Numbered from the stretch's first letter, positions 52,402-60,708 are shown. The stretch is 64,000 nucleotides of DNA from Kaistella solincola (GCF_000812875.1 NZ_JSYK01000003.1:1178001-1242000), one strand, 5' to 3'. Translations and numbers: made by a program. Notes: generated by a model not told the origin, from the sequence alone.

Positions 52402-52417
52402 TGGTTAATGGTAATTA
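52401..52417 (+). repeat. short repeat (TTAATGG type), copy 1
   Basis: ATGGTTAATGGTAATTA directly follows the tex stop and nearly matches the unit at 55262-55290. Confidence 0.45.
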
Positions 52418-52421
52418 TAAA

Positions 52422-52454
52422 AAAGCTGGATATTTCCGTAGAAATTCCAGCTTT
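52422..52454 (-). terminator. terminator after the alginate-export-like gene
   Basis: AAAGCTGGA/TCCAGCTTT arms (52422-52430 with 52446-52454), an extended inner ATTTC/GAAAT helix, and a T run on minus. Confidence 0.8.
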
Positions 52455-52483
52455 AAACAAAACAAATTCTGAAAAAATATCTT

Positions 52484-53767
52484 CTATTTCACCTTAAATA
52501 AAGAGGAAAAATTTAATCCTAACCATGTCCAGCTCTGCATCGAAGACGGATTTGCCACATTTTTAAGACGTTTCATTCCTTCCGCCGCAAACATTTGCGA
52601 ATGACCAAGTTGCATCGTAAAAGCGTTGGCGAATTTATAATTGAAAACAGCGTCTGCTTCTGTACCTAAATATTTAGAAAGATTTTTCTGTTCTTCGACA
52701 TCAAATCCAAGTTCGGCATTGGCTTCAAACGCGTGAATCTGGAGCGCCAGCGAAGCTTTCGGCGTAAATTTAAAATTGGATTTAAGGTAATAATCATTCA
52801 AGCCCACATTATTGAAATGATTTCCGACGAAAAAATAATCCATAAAACCATTGAATTTATGGTTGGTTCCGTACAGCGGGCTGAACGAATTATTTTTGAA
52901 ATTATTGGCGTCATAATCTGTCCCGGAAAGCCATTCAGCTCCTAAAATCACATTAGCTTTTGGATTCAAAATAAAATCCACATTTGCAGAAAACTGATAA
53001 GCATTTTTGCTTTGTGCTAAAGTATTTTTACCGGTTTGCCAATACGCTGAACCAAAAAAACCGAAGTTTTCGTAATATTTTTTAGCATTTACACCAATGG
53101 TCAACATATCATAATGTGTTCCGGTCACATTCTGAACAACATTATTAAGTCCGATAAAAGAAAAGCTGGCTTTTGGTAAAAGATACTCATAATGAACGAT
53201 CTGCATTGATCTTGTGCGTTCACCGGAATCCAAAATGCCGTAAAATTCTCTGTCTCCCAAATCATTTGTATCAATTTCATCGTTGTTATAGGTAACAACG
53301 GCCTCGAGTTTGGATTGCGGACTGAAGCGGAAAATGCCTTTAGCGCCGTCAAAACTTCTCCCCTGCATTTGCCAGTCTAAAGCACCAAGCAATCTTTCGT
53401 CGTCGTAGGAAAGAATTTGGCGACCAACTTTTACCGCCGCATTTTTATTAAACTGATATTTTGCCCACGCTTCATTGACGTTCAAGCTGCCGCTGCGCTG
53501 ATCGGTTGAAGCCACTTCGCCCCAAACGCGGACATCCTGCAAGGACATGTAAAGCTCCACATTTTGGAAATAATAATCTACACCTAACCTGGCTCTGGAA
53601 AAAACGGTAGTTTCAGGGCTTTTATTTTTGGGAATTAATGTTTTATAACCGTTATCCAGCTCTGCACGCGTGCGGAAATCAAGGTTTAATTTTAAACTGT
53701 CAACCTGGGCCTGTGCGGAAAAGCTTATAAAAGTAAGGGCGGAAAGCGCTAAAATATGTTTTTTCAT
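52484..53767 (-). CDS. alginate-export-family outer-membrane porin-like protein
   Basis: 427 residues from ATG at 53767; an upstream GTG at 53776 would add 3 residues. Signal peptide at 1-20 (MKKHILALSALTFISFSAQA). A long run of beta strands with FRTRAELDNGY, SRARLGVDYYFQN and NEAWAKYQF..KVGRQILSYDDERLLG matches the alginate export (AlgE-like) domain. In Flavobacteriia such proteins are often simple porins. Substrate unknown. An inverted repeat lies in its leader region. Confidence 0.8.
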   Translation of the reverse strand: MKKHILALSALTFISFSAQAQVDSLKLNLDFRTRAELDNGYKTLIPKNKSPETTVFSRARLGVDYYFQNVELYMSLQDVRVWGEVASTDQRSGSLNVNEAWAKYQFNKNAAVKVGRQILSYDDERLLGALDWQMQGRSFDGAKGIFRFSPQSKLEAVVTYNNDEIDTNDLGDREFYGILDSGERTRSMQIVHYEYLLPKASFSFIGLNNVVQNVTGTHYDMLTIGVNAKKYYENFGFFGSAYWQTGKNTLAQSKNAYQFSANVDFILNPKANVILGAEWLSGTDYDANNFKNNSFSPLYGTNHKFNGFMDYFFVGNHFNNVGLNDYYLKSNFKFTPKASLALQIHAFEANAELGFDVEEQKNLSKYLGTEADAVFNYKFANAFTMQLGHSQMFAAEGMKRLKNVANPSSMQSWTWLGLNFSSLFKVK

Positions 53768-53783
53768 GATTTTCACAATTTCA

Positions 53784-53805
53784 AATAAGATAATTTTGTC
53801 TTATT
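53784..53805. promoter_or_regulatory. inverted repeat upstream of the porin-like gene
   Basis: AATAAGA (53784-53790) and TCTTATT (53799-53805) form a perfect 7-base inverted repeat with an 8-base spacer, 17 bases upstream of the ATG. Possibly an operator or mRNA leader hairpin. Confidence 0.45.
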
Positions 53806-53941
53806 AAATATTGGTGCGAAAATACTTAGAAAATTCCCCAACTCTTTGCTGAGTTCGGCCCTTATTTTAAAATGCTGAAAAAAATCATAAGAAACTTAGA
53901 AAGCTAAAACCGAAAAAAAATGCCCACATAAGGCTGAAAAT

Positions 53942-55252
53942 TTAAATTTCACAATGTAAAACAACGAAAGACCACGGCGAAAGTTCCAGTTTCAGCTTTT
54001 CCGAAATATTTTTAGTTTCACCGGTAAAAAGGTTTTTATATTCACCGGATTCTTCCGAAGTATCGAAATTGACAAAGACATTTTCTCTACTTAAATTAAA
54101 GAAAGCCAACAATTTGTCGCCATTTTTTTCGCGCGAAAAAGAAACGACTTCGTCCATTCTGTCGTTTACAATTCTGATCATTTCACCGCCAAAAATTCCG
54201 TTCCAAAGCGCCTGATTTTTGTGTTTTAGCTCAAACAGCAGCGTGTATAATTTTTCATTTTCGTGAGATTTCCATTTAATCGGATCTTTTTCAAAAAATT
54301 TCAGCGAACGGTCCAGTCCGGCTTCCTCGCCGTTGTAAACCAGCGGGATGCCGTCCATTAACATGCTGAAAACTCTGGCAGCTTTCAGCGCCGGCCCAAA
54401 ATTGCTTTGGGGAGTTCCTTCCCAGGAATTTTTATCGTGGTTATCGATGAAATTCAAACGGATGCCTTCTTTCGGGAAAATTGAAACGTGTTCCGCCAGA
54501 TACGCTTCACTCAGCGTTCTCGCGCTTTTGTTGTAAATAGCAATTTGGTGTAGAATATTCCATAAGGTCCAGTTATAGGTGGCGTCGAATGCTTTCCTGT
54601 GAAGTTCTCTGTCTTCAGCTTCCGCGAGCATAAACACAGGTTTAATTTCTTCGAGTTCCAGACGCACATTTTCCCAAAAATCCAGCGGTACAAAACTCGC
54701 TACGTCGCAGCGGTAACCGTCAATATCATATTTTTTCACCCAAAATTTCAGTGCGTCCGTCATATATTTTCGCAAATCCGGTTTGCTGTAATCGAAATCG
54801 ATAATGTCGTCATAATCGCGCCACGGTAACGATTGAAAATCACCGGACTCCGATTTTTTATACCATTCCGGATGACTTTTTACCAAATCATTATCCCAAC
54901 TGCTGTGGTTCGCCACCCAATCCAAAATCACATACATTCCTTCTTCATGAATAGCTTTCACCAGATGACGAAAATCTTCTGCTTTCCCAAATTCCGGATT
55001 TACACCAAAATAATCGCGTACTGAATAAGGACTTCCGAGCGTTCTTTTCCGGTTTTTAATTCCGATGGGCTGAATTGGCATTAGCCAAATAATATCGATT
55101 CCCATTTTCTTCAGCCGGTGAAGTTCTTTTTCAATGGCTTTAAATGTCCCTTCTTCTGAAAACTGGCGAATATTCAGTTCATAGAGTGTGGCGTTTTTCA
55201 GCCAGTCCGGATTTTTTAGCTGAACGTATTTTTGGGGTTGATAGTGGGACAT
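53942..55252 (-). CDS. GH13 alpha-amylase family enzyme, cytosolic
   Basis: 436 residues, no signal peptide. The (beta/alpha)8 barrel motifs are present: IIWLMPIQPIG, VILDWVANHSSWD, the nucleophile Asp183 (GYRCDVAS), general acid Glu211 (MLAEAEDR) and Asp273 (FIDNHDKN). It should hydrolyse or transglycosylate alpha-1,4 glucans inside the cell, perhaps with the phosphorylase-like and GH63-like enzymes encoded earlier in the window. Subfamily not determined. Confidence 0.9.
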   Translation of the reverse strand: MSHYQPQKYVQLKNPDWLKNATLYELNIRQFSEEGTFKAIEKELHRLKKMGIDIIWLMPIQPIGIKNRKRTLGSPYSVRDYFGVNPEFGKAEDFRHLVKAIHEEGMYVILDWVANHSSWDNDLVKSHPEWYKKSESGDFQSLPWRDYDDIIDFDYSKPDLRKYMTDALKFWVKKYDIDGYRCDVASFVPLDFWENVRLELEEIKPVFMLAEAEDRELHRKAFDATYNWTLWNILHQIAIYNKSARTLSEAYLAEHVSIFPKEGIRLNFIDNHDKNSWEGTPQSNFGPALKAARVFSMLMDGIPLVYNGEEAGLDRSLKFFEKDPIKWKSHENEKLYTLLFELKHKNQALWNGIFGGEMIRIVNDRMDEVVSFSREKNGDKLLAFFNLSRENVFVNFDTSEESGEYKNLFTGETKNISEKLKLELSPWSFVVLHCEI

Positions 55253-55261
55253 GAGCTAATT

Positions 55262-55318
55262 GTTAATGGTTAATGGTAAATTGTTAATGCTTTAAGCTGT
55301 AGGCTTTAAGCTATGCGC
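55262..55318. repeat. short-repeat cluster after the GH13 promoter side (TTAATGG and CTTTAAGCT units)
   Basis: TTGTTAATGGTTAATGG repeats (55260-55288) resembling 52401-52417, then two CTTTAAGCT copies (55290-55312). Low-complexity, with no open frame of note. Confidence 0.5.
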
Positions 55319-55495
55319 AAGTTGCTTAAAACTGGTAATAGTAAGTAGACAGCTGATTGCTTAAGGCTTACGGCTTATTTTCATCTTCATTTAATCCAAA
55401 TTTATAACAAAACGAATTAGGTTTGATCTTTGCTGATGAAAATACAGCTGTTTAGCAGTTAAAAAAACTTCGATAAACTTCTCAAAAATTATTTT

Positions 55496-56272
55496 ATGAT
55501 TCCGAAAAAGATTCATTACTGCTGGTTTGGCGGGCACGAAAAAACCGAGCTGGCGCAACATTGCATTGCTTCCTGGAAACGGATTCATCCCGATTTTGAA
55601 ATAATAGAATGGAACGAAAGCAATTCGCCGATCTTCGATAATGCTTATGTTAAAGAAGCGTTTGCACAAAAAAAATGGGCTTTTGTCTCAGATTATGTGC
55701 GGTCGAAAGTCATGTTTGAACACGGCGGAATCTATATGGATACAGACATGGAGCTAAAACTTCCGCTTAATGAATTCCTACATGAACAGGCGGTTTGCGG
55801 ATTTGAGGTGAAAGGCGTTCCCTACTCCGCGTTCTGGATGGCCGAACCCCATCATCAATTGGCGCGAGATTTTATGGACTATTATAATGTTCAGGACGGT
55901 TTTGTAGAGCGCATCAATACCGATATTTTTTCTGAAATGCTGGAAGATATGTACGGTGCCGACCGTTATAGCGATACAATTCAGCATCTGAAATACGGTG
56001 TAAAGCTTTATCCGTCGGTTTATTTTTCGCAGGATTTACCGAAAAATTATGTGAGTCACCATTTCAGCGGTTCATGGTTTGGCGGTGATTCTGAAAACAC
56101 CCATAAAAAGATGGTGAATGTTTACGGACTTTTAGAGAGGCTGGTAAACTATCCGGATGCCGCAAAAGCAGTGAAAAGTATTTTAGATGAACACAAAATT
56201 ATCGACGTAAAAGATATTTTAGACCTGATTCCGCGGGAAAAAATTGAGGAATATTTGAAAAGAAGTGATTAG
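55496..56272 (+). CDS. GT32-family glycosyltransferase
   Basis: 258 residues. MIPKKIHYCWFGGHEKTELA and FVSDYVRSKVMFEHGGIYMDTDMEL give the GT32 (OCH1/capsular) pattern with metal-binding Asp82 and Asp84 (DxD). It has no signal peptide or membrane segment, so it acts at the cytosolic face. It would add a sugar to a glycan or lipid-linked oligosaccharide. It is flanked by short-repeat sequences and has no other glycosyltransferase genes nearby. Confidence 0.87.
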   Translation: MIPKKIHYCWFGGHEKTELAQHCIASWKRIHPDFEIIEWNESNSPIFDNAYVKEAFAQKKWAFVSDYVRSKVMFEHGGIYMDTDMELKLPLNEFLHEQAVCGFEVKGVPYSAFWMAEPHHQLARDFMDYYNVQDGFVERINTDIFSEMLEDMYGADRYSDTIQHLKYGVKLYPSVYFSQDLPKNYVSHHFSGSWFGGDSENTHKKMVNVYGLLERLVNYPDAAKAVKSILDEHKIIDVKDILDLIPREKIEEYLKRSD

Positions 56273-56282
56273 TAAGTAGTAA

Positions 56283-56309
56283 TCAGTGGTCAGTGGTCAG
56301 TGGTCAGAA
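56283..56309. repeat. tandem repeat (GGTCAGT) after the GT32 gene
   Basis: Three adjacent copies of a 7-base TCAGTGG unit within 56283-56307. Similar short repeats are common in Bacteroidetes intergenic DNA. Confidence 0.6.
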
Positions 56310-56332
56310 TAGAGATTAAAAATTTTGTAAAC

Positions 56333-56367
56333 AAAAAGTTCTAAAGCCAAAAACTCTAGAACTTTTT
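56333..56367. terminator. bidirectional terminator between GT32 and the lone receiver gene
   Basis: AAAAAGTTCTA (56333-56343) and TAGAACTTTTT (56357-56367) form an 11-base-pair stem between the convergent genes. Confidence 0.82.
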
Positions 56368-56467
56368 GTCGAATTTAAATTAGAAAAATTCGGGATTATT
56401 TTGAGGTTTTTTTTGATTTTTTAAATTAGCAAAATAAACTCGTTAAGGTTTATATTAATTAAATATC

Positions 56468-56743
56468 TCAGTTTAATTCAGCCAGATTTTCGCCGTTGAT
56501 ACCGAAGATTTTTACGTCATCTGGCAAAATATGTTCGCGCAGATTCTGTAAAAATTTAGCGCTGCGTTTGCCGTATACTCCCGGATCAATAACGATAGCG
56601 GAAAGATTTTCGGTTTTGCAGATGTTGAAAATACTTTCAGTTTCTTTCGGACGGATAATTTGAAAACGGCGTTTGGTAAAATATTTACGAAGGCGCTGAA
56701 GCGGCTGTGTTTGATTTTCTATAACAAGTATTTTGCTTTTCAT
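56468..56743 (-). CDS. small stand-alone CheY-like receiver domain, probably degenerate
   Basis: 91 residues. The start KILVIENQ and AIVIDPGVYG resemble the first and third strands of a receiver, with Asp53 at the phosphorylation place; the usual acidic pair near the start is Glu9-Asn10. It is shorter than a full receiver (about 120), so the final strand and Lys are missing or altered. No histidine kinase is nearby. A 9-base inverted repeat lies upstream. Function uncertain. Confidence 0.55.
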   Translation of the reverse strand: MKSKILVIENQTQPLQRLRKYFTKRRFQIIRPKETESIFNICKTENLSAIVIDPGVYGKRSAKFLQNLREHILPDDVKIFGINGENLAELN

Positions 56744-56748
56744 AATGT

Positions 56749-56773
56749 GCTTTTTGATGTGAAGTCAAAAAGC
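56749..56773. promoter_or_regulatory. inverted repeat upstream of the receiver-like gene
   Basis: GCTTTTTGA (56749-56757) and TCAAAAAGC (56765-56773), perfect 9-base arms with a 7-base spacer, 6 bases before the start codon. Confidence 0.4.
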
Positions 56774-56920
56774 GTTCCACGTATTAAATAACACATCCTG
56801 TGCAGTTTAAAAGTTAATAGAATTTTTCAATAACTGTTATAGCAGCGCCGATTTTGGTTAAAATTTAAGCAGTTTTTTAGTTGTTATTTAAGCATTTTTT
56901 CGGTTTAGATGTATAATAAA

Positions 56921-56946
56921 AAACACCTACAAGGCTGTAAGTGTTT
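56921..56946 (-). terminator. terminator after the CAU tRNA
   Basis: Arms of 11 with one mismatch (56921-56931 with 56936-56946) and a T run on minus. Confidence 0.75.
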
Positions 56947-56961
56947 AATTTCCAATTATTG

Positions 56962-57035
56962 TGGCCCCACTTGGGCTCGAACCAAGGACTTGCTGATTAT
57001 GAGTCAGCTACTCTAACCAGCTGAGTTATAGGGCC
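56962..57035 (-). tRNA. tRNA with CAT anticodon (Ile2 or elongator Met)
   Basis: A 74-base cloverleaf on minus: acceptor GGCCCTA/TGGGGCC, D-arm CTCAGCTGGTTAGAG, anticodon loop CTCATAA and T-arm CTTGGTTCGAGCCCAAG. C4-G69 and C5-G68 match features of lysidine-modified tRNA-Ile2 in other bacteria. Elongator tRNA-Met cannot be excluded from sequence alone. CCA is not encoded. Confidence 0.9.
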
Positions 57036-57111
57036 TAACTTTTTTCCGAAGAAATAGAAGTCTCAATTGGGTTTGCAAAAATAACGCTTTTTTGAAAAAA
57101 TCAAAAATTAT

Positions 57112-57510
57112 TTAGCCTTTTTCCTGACAAAGTTCTACCAAAATACCATTTGTAGATTTCGGATGCAGAAAAACTACAAGTTTATTATCAGCGCCATCTT
57201 TCGGTGTTTCGGAAATGAAAATAAAACCCAAGTTTTTCAAACGCGCGATTTCAGCTTCAATATCATCCACTCCAAAAGCGATGTGGTGAATTCCTTCGCC
57301 ACGTTTTTCAATAAATTTTGCGATGGGACTTTCGGGATTTGTAGCTTCCAAAAGTTCAATTTTGCTTTCGCCAAGAGCGTAAAATGATGTGGTAACACCT
57401 TCGCGTTCTACGGCTTCCTGTTTGTAATTTTCTTTACCGAGCAATCTGGCAAATAATTCGTCGGATTTTTCTAAGGATTTTACGGCGATACCGAGGTGTT
57501 CTATTTTCAT
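57112..57510 (-). CDS. mce: methylmalonyl-CoA epimerase
   Basis: 132 residues of the VOC fold with metal ligands in EHLGIAVKSL (His), GIHHIAFGVDD (His) and GILVELCQ (Glu). The length and motif set match Mce, which interconverts (2S)- and (2R)-methylmalonyl-CoA in propionate and branched-chain amino acid metabolism. No mutase genes are in the window. Confidence 0.92.
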   Translation of the reverse strand: MKIEHLGIAVKSLEKSDELFARLLGKENYKQEAVEREGVTTSFYALGESKIELLEATNPESPIAKFIEKRGEGIHHIAFGVDDIEAEIARLKNLGFIFISETPKDGADNKLVVFLHPKSTNGILVELCQEKG

Positions 57511-57576
57511 TTTTTTTAGAGGTTGATGTGGGATGTTGCACCTTTAAACTTTAATGTTGCATCTTGAGTCTTCAGC

Positions 57577-57720
57577 GCGCTGTCGCGTGAGGGCGGAGTG
57601 CATTGTTGGAGCTCTTTTTCGGCGGCGGCTCCGCCGCCGCCGAAAAAAGCGACTGCACGCAGACCGACCTTTTTTCGCTTTGGCCAAAAGCGCCGGCAAA
57701 AAAGGGCACGCCCAAATAAT
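57577..57720. repeat. GC-rich palindromic island before rbfA
   Basis: A stretch far richer in GC than its surroundings. It contains a perfect 14-base-pair hairpin (57615-57628 with 57634-57647, loop 57629-57633) with T run at the 5' side and A run at the 3' side, so it is not a terminator on either strand. Looks like a dispersed palindromic element. Confidence 0.6.
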
Positions 57721-57734
57721 TCAAACAAAAATAG

Positions 57735-57742
57735 TAAATTTG
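57735..57742 (+). promoter_or_regulatory. -7 element 4 bases before the rbfA start codon
   Basis: TAAATTTG ends 4 bases before ATG, predicting a leaderless or near-leaderless mRNA. No -33 TTG. Confidence 0.55.
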
Positions 57743-57746
57743 CACC

Positions 57747-58109
57747 ATGAACGAAAGCAACCGACAAAGAAAAGTCGCACAGATTATACAGGAAGATTTT
57801 GCTGAATTTTTCCGCAAACAGGCTTCGGAAAGCAAACAGAATTTTTTGATCAGCGTTTCGGACGTGAAAGTTACCGCGGACCTGAGCATTGCCAAAATTT
57901 ATTTGAGTATTTTCCCGGCGGAATTCCGTGCGGCGATTATGAAAGAAATCAACGAAAATAAGGCGCATTACCGCAATTTTATTGGACAAAAAATGGGTAA
58001 ACAGGTGCGAATAATTCCGGAGCTGAATTTTTATCTGGACACGACTTTGGATGACGTGGAGAAAATTGAAAAAGAATTGAAAGGCCTGGGCGACAACCCG
58101 GTTCTGTAA
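57747..58109 (+). CDS. rbfA: ribosome-binding factor A
   Basis: 120 residues. NRQRKVAQIIQEDFAEFFRKQ and the KH-like core (VTADLSIAKIYLSIFP) are typical RbfA. It helps mature the 16S rRNA 5' end in the 30S subunit. Start codon ATG at 57747 follows the -7 element by 4 bases. A LolC/E-type permease begins 21 bases after its stop, probably on the same mRNA. Confidence 0.94.
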   Translation: MNESNRQRKVAQIIQEDFAEFFRKQASESKQNFLISVSDVKVTADLSIAKIYLSIFPAEFRAAIMKEINENKAHYRNFIGQKMGKQVRIIPELNFYLDTTLDDVEKIEKELKGLGDNPVL

Positions 58110-58130
58110 TCTGTTTTTAAATTTTTTTCC

Positions 58131-59342
58131 TTGAAAAACACCTCATTTTACATCGCAAGCCGCTATCTTTTGGCGAAAAAAGGCAGTACCGCAGTCACTT
58201 TTATTACGTGGCTCGCCGCGGTGGCCATGCTGGTTGCCGTAGCCGCGATGTTTATTATTATTTCGGTTTTTTCGGGGCTTGAAGATTTAAACCAGGATCT
58301 GATCGCAAATCTGCACTCCGACCTGACAATAAAAAACACGAAGGGCAAAACACTTTCGGATATCGATAAAGCCACAAAAATTCTGGCTAAAAACAAGGAA
58401 ATTGCGCATTTTTCTAAAGTCATTGAAGAGAAAGCCTACGTGCGCTACCGCGAAAACGGTGATATTGCAAACTTGCGCGGCGTAGATTCGGCGTACATTT
58501 TCGTAAACCCGATCAACGAAAACATTTTTTACGGCACCTACCCGAGTTTTAAATATTCCAACGAAGTGCTGATGGAAAATAAGCTGGATAACCGTCTGAC
58601 AATTCCTATTGGTGAAGGTTCGGAATACGCCACGGTGCTGATGCCGAAACCCGGAACCGGAATTATCAGCAAAGAAGAAGATATTTTTACGAAACGCGAA
58701 ATTTTTGTATCCGGTGTTTTTCCCGGAAATGATCAACTGGATAATACCATAATTTCACCGATAGAACTGGTTCAGGAACTTCTGAACTTGCCGAAAAATG
58801 CGGCTTACGAAATCGTAATTAAACTACACAATCCGGAAAAAGCTGATGAGGTAAAAGCAGAACTTGCGCAATTGCTAGGCGGTAAATACGACATTAAAAC
58901 AAAAAAAGAGGAAAACGCGGCGTTCTGGAAAATGATTAATACCGAAAAACTCTTTATTTACCTCATTTTCATGCTCGTGATTTTTATTACGACTTTCAAT
59001 TTGGCGGGCGCGATTATCATTTTGCAACTCGATAAAAAAGAGCAGGCAAAATCGCTGCTTTCGTTGGGAATGAATTTAAAGTCGCTGCGAAACATTTACT
59101 TTTATACGGGAATCCTGATTGTATTTTTCGGAATTGTTTGCGGCTTATTAGTTGGGACAGCTGTTTGTTATCTGCAGATCAATACCGGAATTTTCAAAGC
59201 TGGCTCGAATACTGATTTGGCTTTTCCGGTGCGCGTAACTTTTCTGAATTACGTCATCGTGAGTGCAACAGCCGCAGTTTTCGGTGTTGCGATTGCAAGA
59301 ATTTTTTCTAAGGTCAATAAAAGACATTTCAAGCTGAACTAA
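58131..59342 (+). CDS. LolC/LolE-type ABC transporter permease
   Basis: 403 residues from a TTG start. N-terminal TM helix (about 20-48) with SRYLLAKKGSTAVTFITWLAAVAMLVAVAAMF, a large periplasmic domain (MacB_PCD-like), and three C-terminal helices (about 278-395, LIFMLVIFITTFNLAGAIIIL). This is the FtsX/LolE layout. It probably extracts lipoproteins from the inner membrane. The ATPase partner is not in the window. It is likely co-transcribed with rbfA. Confidence 0.9.
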   Translation: MKNTSFYIASRYLLAKKGSTAVTFITWLAAVAMLVAVAAMFIIISVFSGLEDLNQDLIANLHSDLTIKNTKGKTLSDIDKATKILAKNKEIAHFSKVIEEKAYVRYRENGDIANLRGVDSAYIFVNPINENIFYGTYPSFKYSNEVLMENKLDNRLTIPIGEGSEYATVLMPKPGTGIISKEEDIFTKREIFVSGVFPGNDQLDNTIISPIELVQELLNLPKNAAYEIVIKLHNPEKADEVKAELAQLLGGKYDIKTKKEENAAFWKMINTEKLFIYLIFMLVIFITTFNLAGAIIILQLDKKEQAKSLLSLGMNLKSLRNIYFYTGILIVFFGIVCGLLVGTAVCYLQINTGIFKAGSNTDLAFPVRVTFLNYVIVSATAAVFGVAIARIFSKVNKRHFKLN

Positions 59343-59464
59343 AAAAAATTTTTACCTTCTTAATAAGCATTTTTTTCGTTTTTAAACGTGAAAAAAAGTC
59401 CCATTTACCACCGAAAAAATTTCAATTAAATTTCACCAAATCCGGCGGAATTTATTTTTTTAAG

Positions 59465-59472
59465 TAACTTTG
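59465..59472 (+). promoter_or_regulatory. -7 element of the secreted endonuclease I gene
   Basis: TAACTTTG, 24 bases before the preferred ATG at 59497. It overlaps an in-frame TTG at 59470, which is therefore unlikely to be the start. Confidence 0.5.
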
Positions 59473-59496
59473 ACGTTTAAATTTTATCTAAAAAAT

Positions 59497-60603
59497 ATGA
59501 AAAAATACATTACTCTTTTTCTCGGTTTTCTCTTCTCAATCACACTAGCGCAGGCGCCTGCAGGCTATTACGACGGCACGGCAGGTTTAACAGGATACGC
59601 GCTGAAAACAAAACTCAGCACCATTATTTCCAATGGCGCGCTCGACCTCGGTTACGGCGGTTTATGGACAACTTACGCAACGTCCGATGTAGATAAATAC
59701 TACGAAAACGACGGTACTTTGCTTGATATGTATTCTGAAAAACCTGTTGCTGCGGACGCTTATAACTTCAGCATCGGGTCTTCCAATGACGGTGGCGACC
59801 AATGCGGTTCTGCGAACCAAAACAGAGAAGGTTTTTGTTACAACCGCGAACATTCTTTGCCGAAAAGTTATTTCGGTGGACAAATCGCGCCGATGGCAAA
59901 TGACGCGCATTTCGTGGTTCCCTCCGATTATTATGTAAACAGCCAGCGCGGGAATTATCCGTACGGCGAAACTATTGCGCCGGTTTGGGTTTCTACCAAC
60001 GGAAGCGAAATCGGACCTTCGAATTTTCCGGGTTATAGCGGGACAATTTTTGAACCTATCGATCAGTTTAAAGGTGATTTCGCGAGAATGCACCTCTACT
60101 TCGTAACGCGTTACGAAAGCAAACTGGCTTCTTTCAGCGATTTCCAGAGCGACCAAAATCCGCTTGACGGAACAACAGACCGCGGCTACAAACAGTGGTA
60201 CATCAATTTATTGTTAAAATGGGCGGCGAAGGACCCAGTTTCGCAAAAGGAAATCGACCGCAACAACGCGATTTACGCAAGACAGCAAAACCGTAATCCG
60301 TTCATCGATCATCCGGAATGGATTAGCATGATTTGGAAATCTACCCTTTCCAGCAGTGAAGTTTTGGCGACTAAAAAATCAATTTCCATTTATCCGAATC
60401 CGGTGAGAAATGGGGAACTTCATTTAACCGGACTTGGTTTAAATGAGATTTCTGCAGTTGAAATCTACTCAATGGACGGAAAGTTAATCCAGACTGTGGA
60501 GCAAAACTTTAAAAATTCCGGAAGTATTTTGCTGAAAAACCGAACTAAAGGTTTGTATATTTTAAAAGCCGGTTCCCAAAGTTTAAAATTCATCGTCGAG
60601 TAA
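59497..60603 (+). CDS. secreted endonuclease I with type IX secretion tail
   Basis: 368 residues from ATG at 59497. Signal peptide at 1-20 (MKKYITLFLGFLFSITLAQA). Endonuclease I core: CYNREHSLPKSYFGG carries the catalytic His, with DAHFVVPSDYYVNSQRGNYPYGE following. The C-terminal 70 residues (SIYPNPVRNGELHLTGLG... GLYILKAGSQSLKFIVE) are a Por secretion tail, so export is by the type IX system. It cuts extracellular DNA or RNA for nutrients or biofilm release. Confidence 0.9.
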   Translation: MKKYITLFLGFLFSITLAQAPAGYYDGTAGLTGYALKTKLSTIISNGALDLGYGGLWTTYATSDVDKYYENDGTLLDMYSEKPVAADAYNFSIGSSNDGGDQCGSANQNREGFCYNREHSLPKSYFGGQIAPMANDAHFVVPSDYYVNSQRGNYPYGETIAPVWVSTNGSEIGPSNFPGYSGTIFEPIDQFKGDFARMHLYFVTRYESKLASFSDFQSDQNPLDGTTDRGYKQWYINLLLKWAAKDPVSQKEIDRNNAIYARQQNRNPFIDHPEWISMIWKSTLSSSEVLATKKSISIYPNPVRNGELHLTGLGLNEISAVEIYSMDGKLIQTVEQNFKNSGSILLKNRTKGLYILKAGSQSLKFIVE

Positions 60604-60677
60604 TTTTAGAAAAATTTGCCGTTAAAGCAGTTAATTTTTAAAATTTGAGTGAAGCAAAAACAATTTTAGAAAATCAG

Positions 60678-60707
60678 AAAGACTAGCATTTTGCCGGTCT
60701 TTTTTTA
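60678..60707 (+). terminator. terminator after the endonuclease I gene
   Basis: AAAGACTAGC and GCCGGTCTTT arms (one mismatch, one G-U pair) followed by a T run. Confidence 0.7.
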
Positions 60708-60708
60708 T

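Noticed and set aside
57615-57647. Strong hairpin before rbfA as a terminator for mce or another gene
   Set aside because: The T run is 5' and the A run is 3' of the stem on both strands, the reverse of an intrinsic terminator.
57554-57805. Long frames across the GC-rich island before rbfA, on both strands
   Set aside because: They arise from low stop-codon frequency in GC-rich sequence, have repetitive arginine/alanine-rich translations and conflict with rbfA and its promoter.
59662-60156. A 164-residue minus-strand frame inside the endonuclease I gene
   Set aside because: It is a shadow of a gene with clear motifs on the plus strand, and its translation has no recognisable features.
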